Shown piece by piece: positions 8,787 through 16,621 of a stretch of DNA of 64,000 bases. The position numbers were made by a program, and so were the translations under genes. The notes beneath the pieces were generated by a model. That model was not told where the DNA came from and ran no database searches. It was given only the letters and a program-made list of their open reading frames with translations. Source of the DNA: Thermococcus indicus (lineage in GTDB: Archaea > Methanobacteriota_B > Thermococci > Thermococcales > Thermococcaceae); assembly GCF_006274605.1 (NCBI RefSeq), contig NZ_CP040846.1:1123041-1187040 (forward strand), written 5' to 3'. The stretch's first letter is position 1. Every line of letters begins with the position of its first letter.

Positions 8787-11018
8787 TTACCTTATCCCTG
8801 CTCCCAGTTTTATCTCCTTGTCCGGCATCAGCAGGGCGACGTTCTCTCCGTCGTCAGCAGCGAGGAGCATTCCCTGGCTCTCAACGCCGCGGAGCTTCTT
8901 GGGCTCGAGGTTGGCTATGATGACGACGTAGTGGTTGAGCAGCTCTTCCGGCTTGTAGTACTTCTTCAGTCCGGCGACGAGCTGCCTGACCTCGTCGCCC
9001 AAATCGACCTTGACCACGTAGAGCCTGTCGGCGTTCGGGTGGTCCTTGACCTCGATTATCTTCCCAACCCTCAGGTCGAGCTTCATGAAGTCGTCAAAGC
9101 TTACGTATCCCATTCTTTCACCTTCCTCCCTTTTCTTCGCCTTCTCCTTCTTCGAGGCTTTTCCGGGCTTTTCAGCTTTAGCCCCCATTTCATCCCCGTA
9201 GATGCTCTTAAGGATTGCCATGGCCTCTTCCCGTTTGGCCTCCCCGAAGCGCTCTAGAGCTACCTTCACAACGTCGTCCCGCTTGTAGTACTTCTCAAGG
9301 AGCAGTCTCGCGCTCTTCGGGTTGCCCCGGGCTATGTAGTTCACGATGAAGTAGATTATGTCCTCATCCGTCACCTTCTTGAACATCGGAGTGGCTTTTC
9401 TAACCCTGTGTCCGGCCGGAATCTCGGTGAACTCCCAGCGCTTGAGTTCCTCGAGGTTGAGGAGGTGCCATATCTTCTCGCTGGCATCGGGGAGGAACGG
9501 CTCCAGCAGGATTCCAAGGGCCTTGACTATCTGGAGTGAGATGTTCACAGTGGTTGCAGTTCTTACGCGGTCGGTCTTGGCGGTCTTCCACGGTTTCTGG
9601 TAGTCGAAGTAGCGGTTGCCGAAGATTGCCAGCTCCATGACCCTCTTTAACGCGTCCTTGAACTTGTATTGAGCTATCAGCTTTCCGGTCTCCTCGAAGG
9701 CCTTCTCGATTTCCTCGAAGGCCCGCCTATCAAGGTCGTCAAGCTCGCCCCTTTCGGGCACGACTCCATCGAAGTAGCGGTTGGCGAAGGTCATCGCCCT
9801 GTGAACGAAGTTTCCGAGGTTGTTTACCAGCTCCTCGTTTATCTTGCTCTTGAAGTCGGCGAAGCTGAAGTCGCTGTCCCTCATTTCGGGCATTATGGCC
9901 GTGAGGTAGTAGCGGAGGTAGTCCGCTGGGAAGGCATCGAGGAACTCGTGAACCCATATCGCCCAGTTCCTGCTCGTTGAGAACTTCTTGCCCTCCAGAT
10001 TGAGGTACTCGTTGGCGGGGATGTCATAGGGGAGAAGCCACTCGGCCTCGATGTCCTCATCCCTGTACTTGCCGTAGGCCATCAGGAATGCCGGCCAGAA
10101 TATCGCGTGGAAGGGCACGTTGTCCTTGCCGATGAAGTGTATAACTTTCGTCTCACCATCGAAGTTGAGCCAGAACTTCTTCCACTCGTTCTCCCTTCCC
10201 TCCCGCTTCAGGTGCTCGATGGTGATCGAGATGTAGCCTATCGGGGCCTCGAACCAGACGTAGAGCACCTTTCCTTTAACGTCCTCGTCGTCGAGCGGAA
10301 CCGGAATGCCCCAGTTGAGATCCCTCGTCATGGCCCTCTCTTCGAGGCCCTCATTAATCCAGCCGAGGACGGTGTTTCTGACGTTGGGCTTCCAGTGCTC
10401 CTGGCTGAGAACCCACTCCTTCAGCCGCGCCTCGAAGTCCTGCATCCGGATGTAGTAGTGGGCGGAGTCTTTTGTGGTGATTGGATTGCCGCACAGGTTG
10501 CAGCGCGGGTTTATGAGTATCTCCGGTGTCAGTGGATGGCCGCAGACCTCACACTGGTCGCCGCGCTGGTTCTCGGCGCCACAGTATGGGCAGGTGCCTA
10601 TCACAAATCTGTCCGGGAGGAACATCTTGTCATGCTCGCAGTAGGCCTGCTTGGTGACCTTCTTGACCAGGTGGCCGTTTTCCAAAGCCTTGAGGAAGAA
10701 CTCCTGGCTTACCCGGTAGTGAACCGGAAGCTCGGTTCTGCCGAAGTAGTCGAAGCTTATCTTGGCCCTCTTGAAGGTCGTCTTTATGTGCTCGTGGAAC
10801 TCGTCGACGATTTCCCTGGCGCTCCTGTTCTCCTTGAGCGCGCGGAATGTTATCGGCGTCCCGTGTTCATCGGTTCCACAGACGAAGAGCACCTCCTCGC
10901 CCTTCAGTCGGAGGTAGCGCACGAAGATGTCCGCTGGAAGGTATGCCCCTGCCAGGTGTCCCGCGTGAATCGGACCGTTAGCGTAAGGAAGGGCTGACGT
11001 CACCATGTACCTGACCAT
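8787..11018 (-). CDS. metG: Methionyl-tRNA synthetase with fused tRNA-binding domain
   Basis: Class I synthetase charging tRNA-Met. Of its 743 residues, the core shows HAGH (18-21, HIGH motif) and KFSTS (345-349, KMSKS motif). The zinc knuckles are C143/C146/C156/C159, with a second pair C173/C176. A Lys/Glu-rich linker (around KAEKPGKASKKEKAKK) leads to a C-terminal EMAPII/Trbp-like OB domain starting at YVSFDDFMKLDLRVG, which binds tRNA non-specifically; some archaea encode it separately. The ATG at 11018 fits GGTGG at 5 nt, so the in-frame GTG at 11027 is not the start. Upstream are TATA-like TTATAA elements. All key residues are intact. Confidence 0.97.
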   Translation of the reverse strand: MVRYMVTSALPYANGPIHAGHLAGAYLPADIFVRYLRLKGEEVLFVCGTDEHGTPITFRALKENRSAREIVDEFHEHIKTTFKRAKISFDYFGRTELPVHYRVSQEFFLKALENGHLVKKVTKQAYCEHDKMFLPDRFVIGTCPYCGAENQRGDQCEVCGHPLTPEILINPRCNLCGNPITTKDSAHYYIRMQDFEARLKEWVLSQEHWKPNVRNTVLGWINEGLEERAMTRDLNWGIPVPLDDEDVKGKVLYVWFEAPIGYISITIEHLKREGRENEWKKFWLNFDGETKVIHFIGKDNVPFHAIFWPAFLMAYGKYRDEDIEAEWLLPYDIPANEYLNLEGKKFSTSRNWAIWVHEFLDAFPADYLRYYLTAIMPEMRDSDFSFADFKSKINEELVNNLGNFVHRAMTFANRYFDGVVPERGELDDLDRRAFEEIEKAFEETGKLIAQYKFKDALKRVMELAIFGNRYFDYQKPWKTAKTDRVRTATTVNISLQIVKALGILLEPFLPDASEKIWHLLNLEELKRWEFTEIPAGHRVRKATPMFKKVTDEDIIYFIVNYIARGNPKSARLLLEKYYKRDDVVKVALERFGEAKREEAMAILKSIYGDEMGAKAEKPGKASKKEKAKKREEGERMGYVSFDDFMKLDLRVGKIIEVKDHPNADRLYVVKVDLGDEVRQLVAGLKKYYKPEELLNHYVVIIANLEPKKLRGVESQGMLLAADDGENVALLMPDKEIKLGAGIR

Positions 11019-11049
11019 TTTAACCACCGTCCGGCAATGGATTCAGAGC

Positions 11050-11058
11050 CTTATAAGA
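11050..11058 (-). promoter_or_regulatory. TATA box for metG
   Basis: The minus strand reads TCTTATAAG about 35 bases before the metG ATG. A second candidate, TGTTTAAAAC, lies 15 bases further upstream. Confidence 0.4.
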
Positions 11059-11177
11059 CCTGCGGGTTTTAAACATTACGGTGGGTTATTTTCAGTTGCT
11101 CAAAATATGTTGAGTTATGCATAATCTCTGCCCAAAGGTTTTAGTTTGGATGGCATCCATGAAGTGCGGTGACCCTC

Positions 11178-11525
11178 ATGAAAGCCAGAATCATCGAGCG
11201 CTTCAAATTTGAGGCGGCCCATGCGGTCCTGATTGACGGAAAGCCCGAGGAGATACACGGTCACACCTTCAGGCTTGAGGTGGCCGTCGAAGGTCCACTG
11301 GAGAACGGCTACGTGATGGACTTCCTCGAACTGAGGGGGATTATGAATGAAATCATCGAGAAGCTCGACCACAGAAACCTGAACGCCCTCTTCGAAAACC
11401 CCACCACGGAAAACATCGCCCTCTGGATAGCGGGAGAGGTGGAGAAAAGGCTTCCTGACGGCGTAAGGCTCCACAGGATAGTCCTCTGGGAGGGCGAGGA
11501 GAACGGGGTGGAGTTTGAGTTCTGA
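11178..11525 (+). CDS. PTPS-III-like 6-pyruvoyltetrahydropterin synthase paralogue
   Basis: A 115-residue T-fold enzyme of the PTPS/QueD superfamily. Zinc ligands are H15 (FEAAH) and H27/H29 (IHGH). The loop before HGH has no cysteine; instead it reads PEEIHGH, with E24 in an E-x2-HGH arrangement. This is the signature described for PTPS-III, which converts dihydroneopterin triphosphate to 6-hydroxymethyl-dihydropterin, replacing dihydroneopterin aldolase. The conserved LDHRNLN, PTTENIA and C-terminal E105 (VLWEGEE) are present. A folate/methanopterin-type pterin role is therefore more likely than queuosine/archaeosine QueD, as inferred from the motif. ATG 11178 follows GGTGACC; the in-frame GTG at 11169 is part of that site. 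Confidence 0.85.
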   Translation: MKARIIERFKFEAAHAVLIDGKPEEIHGHTFRLEVAVEGPLENGYVMDFLELRGIMNEIIEKLDHRNLNALFENPTTENIALWIAGEVEKRLPDGVRLHRIVLWEGEENGVEFEF

Positions 11526-11531
11526 GAAACG

Positions 11532-11539
11532 TTTTTATC
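11532..11539 (+). promoter_or_regulatory. TATA box for VapBC module 1
   Basis: TTTTTATC lies 32 bases before ATG 11571, directly after the pterin gene, so the toxin-antitoxin pair has its own promoter. Confidence 0.45.
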
Positions 11540-11570
11540 TCCCGTGTGGAAGTTAGAAATGGTGAACGGG

Positions 11571-11744
11571 ATGTCAGAGGCTACGTCAGAACGGATGTTA
11601 AAGCTGTATTCTCATCTTTTCAAAGAGGCTCTCGAACTTAAGAAGCTTATCGAAGTAAAGAAAAAGGAAGTTAGACCCGGAATGTTTGGAAAGGGGAACG
11701 TTGAGGAGTTCAAAAAGTACCGGCTTGAGGTGTATGAGAGGTGA
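11571..11744 (+). CDS. Putative VapB-type antitoxin 1
   Basis: A 57-residue helical, highly charged protein (MSEATSERMLKLYSHLFKEA...) that overlaps the start of a PIN-domain gene by 4 bases (GTGA). No clear AbrB or ribbon-helix-helix motif is visible. The assignment rests on size, charge and position immediately before vapC, the normal VapBC arrangement. ATG 11571 has GGTGAA at 5 nt spacing; an earlier in-frame start lacks a ribosome site. It would neutralise the downstream RNase by binding its active site and probably repress the promoter just upstream. Confidence 0.65.
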   Translation: MSEATSERMLKLYSHLFKEALELKKLIEVKKKEVRPGMFGKGNVEEFKKYRLEVYER

Positions 11745-12217
11745 TCTTCATAGACTCAAGCGTTTTCTACAACTACCTTGTCGAAACCAGCCTCACCGAA
11801 TATGCCATTGATGTTCTTGAGTCCCGGGAAGGGAAACTAACTTCAGACACCGTCGTTGATGAGCTATTCTACGCGCTTATCCGGAAGCTTGGAGAGAAGG
11901 AGTACAACGCAAGGTCAATCTGGAAGGTCAAGGAGCTTCTCAGAAACGACGCCGAGTTCAGGAGACGTGCTTCTGATGTTATATCTGACATATTAGCACT
12001 CCTTGACGCAAAAGATGTTTTACTTGTCTCTGACTCCCGGGACTGGCTGACCGTTGCCACCCTCGTCCACGACTACTCCTTGCTCCCTCACGACGCCAGA
12101 ATCCTCGCCACCGCTTTGGAGTATAACTGTGATAAGCTCGCCACCCTCGACGAGGACTTTGGGACGGTGAAGGATGTTATCCGGCTCGCTCCGGAGGGGT
12201 TCTGGAGGAAGGATTAA
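11741..12217 (+). CDS. vapC: PIN-domain toxin VapC 1
   Basis: A 158-residue PIN-domain ribonuclease, the presumed toxin of a VapBC pair. Acidic residues expected to bind Mg2+ are visible: D5 in FIDSS, a Glu in VVDELFYAL, an Asp in LLPHDARILATA and an Asp in ATLDEDFG. It starts at a GTG overlapping the antitoxin stop (GTGA), so translation is coupled. Family members cleave specific tRNAs or rRNA; the target here is unknown. Nothing suggests inactivation. Confidence 0.85.
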   Translation: MIFIDSSVFYNYLVETSLTEYAIDVLESREGKLTSDTVVDELFYALIRKLGEKEYNARSIWKVKELLRNDAEFRRRASDVISDILALLDAKDVLLVSDSRDWLTVATLVHDYSLLPHDARILATALEYNCDKLATLDEDFGTVKDVIRLAPEGFWRKD

Positions 12218-12242
12218 ATCTCCCGGGGACGAAGGTAGGTGG

Positions 12243-12314
12243 GTGAGAAAGAGGCGTGAAGGGGAGCTGAGAAGGCTCGTTGAAGAGCTTGTCGCCCTGA
12301 TGAAGACCCCGTGA
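12243..12314 (+). CDS. Possible short ORF (23 aa), doubtful
   Basis: GTG-initiated 23-codon frame (MRKRREGELRRLVEELVALM...) in the gap after VapC 1. It is preceded by a TATA-like GATTAAATC (about 12212) and a GGTAGGTGG stretch that could be a ribosome site. The peptide is a plausible amphipathic helix but far too short to identify; it could be a remnant of an antitoxin. The rest of the 12218-12375 gap holds nothing else I can support. Confidence 0.2.
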   Translation: MRKRREGELRRLVEELVALMKTP

Positions 12315-12375
12315 ACCACAAGGTTTTTTCATTTTAGGCCCTGTATGTATGAAAAGAACCTTAAGTCCTCCAGTT

Positions 12376-12849
12376 CTACCGTGACTCTACCCTAACCTCA
12401 CGCACGCTCTCCGTGAGCGCCATTCCATTTGTTCCCTTCTCGAAGGAGAGACCGTCGGGCAAAGATACCTTAACCGGCACGGCTTTTTTCTTCTCCTCGC
12501 TGGGGCTCCAGCTTATTAAATCGCCCTCCTCAACGTCGAGCGTTTTTATCAGCCCCACAGGCCCTTCAATTATATACTTGGCTGGCCCTTTCGGGGCGTA
12601 GAGCCGCCATCTCCGGGCGGTTTTGAAGTCCACCACCCGTCTCGCAGAATCAAGCCAGATGACGTCTATATCGCTGAGCATAAAGAACATATGAATCGAC
12701 GCATTGGCCTTTGTTTCAGCAGGGAGGATAAAAACGAGGGCATAGTTGATGTTTTTAACCAGCATTAATCCCCTGAAGCGCTTAAAGAAGCTGTCCGCCA
12801 GCTTCACGGGCCCGTGCCACGTTCTCTCCTTGGTCTCGTTGATGAGCAT
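12376..12849 (-). CDS. DUF192 family protein
   Basis: A 157-residue protein with the DUF192 core: the family motif RFRGLML near residue 24, then [25 protein letters not shown] and a [12 protein letters not shown] strand. Function of the family is not established; many bacterial members carry a signal peptide, which this one lacks. The C-terminal about 35 residues are a charged extension. No ribosome site precedes ATG 12849. An ACTTATC element about 26 bases upstream suggests a leaderless transcript. It is convergent with VapC 1 and has no operon partner. Confidence 0.75.
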   Translation of the reverse strand: MLINETKERTWHGPVKLADSFFKRFRGLMLVKNINYALVFILPAETKANASIHMFFMLSDIDVIWLDSARRVVDFKTARRWRLYAPKGPAKYIIEGPVGLIKTLDVEEGDLISWSPSEEKKKAVPVKVSLPDGLSFEKGTNGMALTESVREVRVESR

Positions 12850-12897
12850 GGTAAGAAATGGGAGCGTGAGTTGATAAGTTTTTGGGAAAGAAAGGAG

Positions 12898-13458
12898 CTA
12901 GAGATCTCCAGCCTTTGCCTTCTCCCCAAGCTCGAAGCCCCTGTGGAGCGCCCTGAGGTTTATCTCCTCGGTGCCCTTGGGGACCGCATCCAGAACGGCC
13001 TTCTCTATGGCATCCCTGCTCACGACGCCGGTCCAGGCCGTCAGGATCCCTAGGGTGAGGATGTTCATGGTGAGGCTCAGTCCGGTGGTTTCCTCGGCTA
13101 TCTCCGTGAGCGGCAGCGAGACCACTTCAAGGTCCTTCTCGAACTCCCTATCGCGATGGGGAACGAGCTCCTCCTCGACTATTATGCGGGCACCCTTCCT
13201 GACGGTGTGGAGGTACTTGTTGTAGGCCTCCTGGGAGAAGAAGACTGCACAGTCGGGATTGAGGGTCTTGGGGTAGTCTATGGGCTCGTCGCTTATGACC
13301 ACCTCCGCCTTGCTCGCTCCTCCCCTTGATTCCGGCCCATAGGCCTGTGTCTGAACGGCGTAGAGTCCCTCGTAGACTGCAGCAGCTCTCCCAAGAATGA
13401 CGCTCGCTAAAATGACTCCCTGACCGCCGAAGCCGCTGAAGAGTATCTCCTTCCTCAT
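12898..13458 (-). CDS. 2-oxoacid:ferredoxin oxidoreductase gamma subunit, second complex
   Basis: Gamma subunit (186 residues) of a TPP-dependent 2-oxoacid:ferredoxin oxidoreductase, which oxidises a 2-oxoacid to acyl-CoA and CO2 and reduces ferredoxin. The N-terminal FSGFGGQGVILAS and the YGPESRGGASKAEV segment are typical. It is the last gene of a long leftward operon, and its ATG (13458) overlaps the beta-subunit stop with GGTGG 5 nt before it. The open frame runs further upstream inside the beta gene, but that extension is antisense-frame noise. Together with the alpha and beta genes to its right it forms a complex with no delta subunit beside it. The substrate is unknown. Confidence 0.9.
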   Translation of the reverse strand: MRKEILFSGFGGQGVILASVILGRAAAVYEGLYAVQTQAYGPESRGGASKAEVVISDEPIDYPKTLNPDCAVFFSQEAYNKYLHTVRKGARIIVEEELVPHRDREFEKDLEVVSLPLTEIAEETTGLSLTMNILTLGILTAWTGVVSRDAIEKAVLDAVPKGTEEINLRALHRGFELGEKAKAGDL

Positions 13459-14300
13459 TCTTCCCACCCCATCATCTTCTTGGCGCGCTTCTTGTAGGCC
13501 CCGTACTCCCTCACGAGACCCGGCCTGTCCCTGTCTGCGAACTCGCCGATGACTATCTTGCCCTCGAGCTCCTCCGGCGGCATCTTCTTCGCCTTCGCGA
13601 GCGGGACGGTTATCTTCTGGTACCAGCGGAGCAGTTCCGGAGCGGTCTTCATTCTGTTCCTCCTTCCGAAGCTTATCGGGCACGGAGAGAGGAACTCGAC
13701 AAGCGTGAAGCCCTCCTTCTGGAGTGCCTTCTTGATGCTGTTGATTCCCTGGAGGTAGTTGAAGACGCTCCATCTCGCCACGTAGTTGGCTCCAGCCGAG
13801 ACTGCCAGATCGGCTATGTCGAAGGGATTCTCGAACTGGCCGTAGGGAGCAGTAGTTCCGCGCAGGCCCTTAAGGGCCGTCGGCGCGACCTGGCCACCGG
13901 TCATTCCGTAGGTGAAGTTGTTGATGAGGATAACGGTTACGTCGAGGTTCCTCCTGATGGCGTGGATGAAGTGGTTTCCTCCTATGGCTGCGGCATCGCC
14001 ATCGCCCATGAAGGCGATTATCTTGAGGTTCGGGTTGGCGAGCTTTATGCCTGTGGCGAAAGCCAGGGCCCTTCCGTGGGTCGTGTGCAGGCCGTCGAAG
14101 TTGACAAAGCCAGGAACGCGGGAGGAACAGCCGATTCCGCTGACCCAGACTATCTCGTCCGGGTTCAGCTTTAGGTCGTCTATCGCACGGAGCGTGTACT
14201 GTAAAGCTGAGCCAATTCCACAGCCCGGACAGAATATCGTCGGGAGCATGTCCTTTCTCAGGTACTTGTCGCGAATCTCGTAAGCGGATTTCAGGTACAT
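13455..14300 (-). CDS. 2-oxoacid:ferredoxin oxidoreductase beta subunit, second complex
   Basis: TPP-binding beta subunit, 281 residues. Motifs in order: FCPGCGIG (first two Fe-S cysteines), SGIGCSS (third), the TPP motif GDGDAAAIGGNH...ILINNFTYG, and LSPCPI (fourth cysteine). Together these ligate one [4Fe-4S] cluster next to TPP. The HTTHGRALAFATG segment is also characteristic. ATG 14300 is coupled to the alpha stop (one base gap) with GGTGG at 5 nt. It is paralogous to the beta gene at 16622. It depends on thiamine made by the thi genes 30 kb away. Confidence 0.93.
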   Translation of the reverse strand: MYLKSAYEIRDKYLRKDMLPTIFCPGCGIGSALQYTLRAIDDLKLNPDEIVWVSGIGCSSRVPGFVNFDGLHTTHGRALAFATGIKLANPNLKIIAFMGDGDAAAIGGNHFIHAIRRNLDVTVILINNFTYGMTGGQVAPTALKGLRGTTAPYGQFENPFDIADLAVSAGANYVARWSVFNYLQGINSIKKALQKEGFTLVEFLSPCPISFGRRNRMKTAPELLRWYQKITVPLAKAKKMPPEELEGKIVIGEFADRDRPGLVREYGAYKKRAKKMMGWEE

Positions 14301-15449
14301 TCAGCCCACCACCCTCTCGACTATCTCCATCGGAGTGTGAACCTCGCCGCCTATCTTTGCTATGAGCTCGACCTCCGCCTTTCCGTTGGCGCCCTCTTTG
14401 ACGAGGTGGTAGAGCTGTCCGAGGTTCATCTCCGGGACGTATATCTTCCTCACGCGCTCGGCAAGCTCCTCGATCATGTCGAAGTCAAAGGGCCATATCG
14501 TGTTGAGCTTGAGGAGGCCTGCCTTAACGCCCCTCTCGCGGAGTATCTTAACGGCCCTCACAGCCGAGCGGGAGACTATGCCGGTGCTTACTATCGCCAC
14601 CTCGGCGTCATCGAGCTCGAAGGCATCGTAGGAGATGATGTCCTCCCTGTTGCGCTCCAGCTTTTCGATTATTCTACGTATGAGCTTCTCGTGAACCTCC
14701 GCATCGACCGTCTTGGGCCTTCCCCTCTCGTCGTGGGTGAGGCCGGTGACGTAGGTTCTGTACCCCTTGCCGAATATCGGCATCGGCGGCACGCCGTCGC
14801 CGTGTATGTCCCCGAAGGGATACTTGGCCTCCTCCTCGTTGGCAGGAAGCTTGCGGTCGATTATCTCGACCTCCCCTGGTGTGGGGATGTAAACGCGCTC
14901 GCGCATGTGGGCTATCTCCGCGTCGGTGAGAAGAACGACCGGCGTCCTGTACTTCTCGGCCAGGTTGAAGGCCCTTATCGTCAGGTCGAAGGCCTCCTGG
15001 ACGGTTGAGGGACTGAGGACTATGAGCGAGTGGTCGCCGTGGGTTCCCCAGATGGCCTGCATTATGTCGCCCTGGGCCGCGAGGGTCGGTTGACCCGTTG
15101 AAGGCCCACCGCGCTGGACGTCCACGACAACGACCGGGGTTTCAGTCATTATCGCGTAGCCTAGGTTTTCCTGCATGAGGCTGAATCCCGGGCCGCTCGT
15201 TGCCGTCATAGCCTTCGCTCCAGCCCAGGAGGCGCCTATTATCGCCGCCATGCTCGCCAGCTCGTCCTCCATCTGTATGCTCACACCGTCCACCAGCGGC
15301 ATGTAAAGGGCCATGGCCTCGAATATCTCGCTCGCAGGTGTGATGGGATAGCCCGCGTAGAAGCGGCATCCCGCGAGGATCGCCGCCCTCGCTATCGCCT
15401 CGTCCCCCTGAATGAAATCGCTCTTACCGACCGGAAACGGGTATCTCAT
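14301..15449 (-). CDS. 2-oxoacid:ferredoxin oxidoreductase alpha subunit, second complex
   Basis: Alpha subunit (382 residues) with the pyrimidine-binding part of the TPP site: GCRFYAGYPITPASEI, IQMEDELASMAAIIGAS, TSGPGFSLMQENLGYA and the RGGPSTGQPT loop. The C-terminal half is the transketolase-C-like domain. I place the start at ATG 15449, since GGAGG is 7 nt upstream; the ATG at 15455 would be too close. The stop of korG overlaps the start (ATGA-type). Substrate could be a branched-chain, aryl or other 2-oxoacid; sequence alone does not decide. Confidence 0.93.
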   Translation of the reverse strand: MRYPFPVGKSDFIQGDEAIARAAILAGCRFYAGYPITPASEIFEAMALYMPLVDGVSIQMEDELASMAAIIGASWAGAKAMTATSGPGFSLMQENLGYAIMTETPVVVVDVQRGGPSTGQPTLAAQGDIMQAIWGTHGDHSLIVLSPSTVQEAFDLTIRAFNLAEKYRTPVVLLTDAEIAHMRERVYIPTPGEVEIIDRKLPANEEEAKYPFGDIHGDGVPPMPIFGKGYRTYVTGLTHDERGRPKTVDAEVHEKLIRRIIEKLERNREDIISYDAFELDDAEVAIVSTGIVSRSAVRAVKILRERGVKAGLLKLNTIWPFDFDMIEELAERVRKIYVPEMNLGQLYHLVKEGANGKAEVELIAKIGGEVHTPMEIVERVVG

Positions 15450-15958
15450 CTGCATCCCTCCTCGTAACCGACCCTGAAGGCTTTGATGTTTATATCCTCG
15501 GTCCCCTTGGGAACCCTCCTTCTTATGGCCTCCTCGACGTTTTCCTTCTTCACAATACCGGTTTTCGCCACGAGATAGCCGAGGGCGACCATGTTGACGG
15601 TGAGTGCCAGACCCGTGCTTTCCTCCGCCAGGCGCGTGAACGGGGCACCGATGTAGTCCCTATCGGGCTTGACCAAGTCCGTGTCTATGATCAGCAGCCC
15701 GTCTTCCTTAAGCTCGTCCTTTACTGTGTCGTAGCCTAGCTGGGCGAGGGCAACGAGAACGTCGGCCTTCGTCACGATTACATCGTAAATGGGCTCCTTT
15801 GAGATTATCACGTCGGATATTGAATGACCCCCCCTGCTCGCGGAGCTGTAGTCCTGGGTCTGGACGACGTTGAGGCCCTCTATCGCAGCCGCCTCTCCGA
15901 GTATGACACCGGCCAGGACAACGCCCTGGCCACCTATGCCTGCGAACCTAACCTGCAT
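15446..15958 (-). CDS. korG: 2-oxoacid:ferredoxin oxidoreductase gamma subunit (KGOR-like)
   Basis: Gamma subunit, 170 residues, with FAGIGGQGVVLAG and the TQDYSSASRGGHSISDV motif. It most likely belongs to the first complex (korD-korA-korB to the right), because the second complex has its own gamma at 12898. Two genes of a MNT-HEPN module separate it from korB, which is unusual. ATG 15958 is chosen because GGGGGTG is 5 nt upstream; the ribosome site lies inside the last codons of the HEPN gene, so translation remains coupled through the insertion. I infer 2-oxoglutarate as substrate from gene order known in Pyrococcus, not from a diagnostic residue. Confidence 0.88.
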   Translation of the reverse strand: MQVRFAGIGGQGVVLAGVILGEAAAIEGLNVVQTQDYSSASRGGHSISDVIISKEPIYDVIVTKADVLVALAQLGYDTVKDELKEDGLLIIDTDLVKPDRDYIGAPFTRLAEESTGLALTVNMVALGYLVAKTGIVKKENVEEAIRRRVPKGTEDINIKAFRVGYEEGCR

Positions 15959-15960
15959 TT

Positions 15961-16338
15961 TCACACCCCCAAGTAGGATTTCGCAAACTCCAAGAACTCA
16001 CGGGCGTATTCCAAAACTTCATGTGCTTCTTTTTCGGTGTACTCGATGAATGCGTCGTAGTCAGCCGTGTGTCTCATGTTCAGAGCCTTTGAATATCCTG
16101 TGTATAATCTCGGAGGCATCTCTCCAGTTTTAACGAATTCCTTGCCGAGCGCTGCATGGACTCCAGCGTGTCTCCTTGGAGTAATTCCCTTAGCCAGCAA
16201 AAGGGCCCTTGCACAGTAGAACATGGCGTAGTATGCACTGGAGATGGCAAGGCTATAGTACCCACTCTCAAAGAGCTCGCCCGTGGCATTTAGTCTTTCT
16301 TCAGCCTTCTTGATTAGCGCGTGTATTTCGTCGTTCAT
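15961..16338 (-). CDS. HEPN-domain protein (toxin of MNT-HEPN pair)
   Basis: A 125-residue all-helical HEPN protein. The N-terminal helix (MNDEIHALIKKAEERLNAT) is followed by SGYYSLAISSAYYAMFYCARALL, the diagnostic HEPN helix. Next comes a TPRRHAGVHAALG loop, with an R-x4-H possibility, and a C-terminal RHTADYD motif. HEPN proteins of this type act as RNases whose activity is blocked by AMPylation from the partner nucleotidyltransferase. The ATG overlaps the partner's stop (ATGA). The stop lies 3 bases from korG, whose ribosome site it contains. It is embedded in the kor operon. Confidence 0.85.
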   Translation of the reverse strand: MNDEIHALIKKAEERLNATGELFESGYYSLAISSAYYAMFYCARALLLAKGITPRRHAGVHAALGKEFVKTGEMPPRLYTGYSKALNMRHTADYDAFIEYTEKEAHEVLEYAREFLEFAKSYLGV

Positions 16339-16616
16339 ACTGCGATGCCCTCCGACTTGGCCGTTCTGTAGAGACTGTCCCTTTTTATGTGCGGCACTAT
16401 CATGACCGAGACCCCAAGTTCAAGCGTCATATTTGCGCTGAGCTCTGCTATAATCTCCCAGTCCTCCGGTTTAACCTCATCTTTGAGGATTACGAGAATG
16501 TCCAGGTCGCTGTCCTCTTTAAAGTCTCCTCTGGCCCTTGAACCAAATATTATAACCTCCTCCACCCTGTCTCCAAAGGCGTCCCTGATTTTCTTTCCAA
16601 CGCCCGCGAGCTCCAT
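16335..16616 (-). CDS. Minimal nucleotidyltransferase (MNT antitoxin)
   Basis: A 93-residue MNT-family nucleotidyltransferase with the intact motif GSRARGDFKEDSDLD: G25-S26, catalytic acidic pair D37/D39 and a downstream conserved VSVMIV strand. It pairs with the HEPN gene overlapping its 3' end; MNT antitoxins modify the HEPN toxin with AMP. ATG 16616 fits the GGAGTG site. A GTG at 16625 overlapping the korB stop is possible but places the site wrongly. The pair sits between korB and korG and is read from the kor promoter. Confidence 0.88.
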   Translation of the reverse strand: MELAGVGKKIRDAFGDRVEEVIIFGSRARGDFKEDSDLDILVILKDEVKPEDWEIIAELSANMTLELGVSVMIVPHIKRDSLYRTAKSEGIAV

Positions 16617-16621
16617 ATTCC

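Noticed and set aside
10107-10997. 296-codon plus-strand frame inside metG
   Set aside because: Antisense shadow of a conserved synthetase with no start signals.
13459-13773. N-terminal extension of the gamma-subunit frame into the beta gene
   Set aside because: The extension is Arg/Gly/Gln-rich nonsense inside a conserved beta subunit. ATG 13458 has a GGTGG site and the standard gamma N-terminus.
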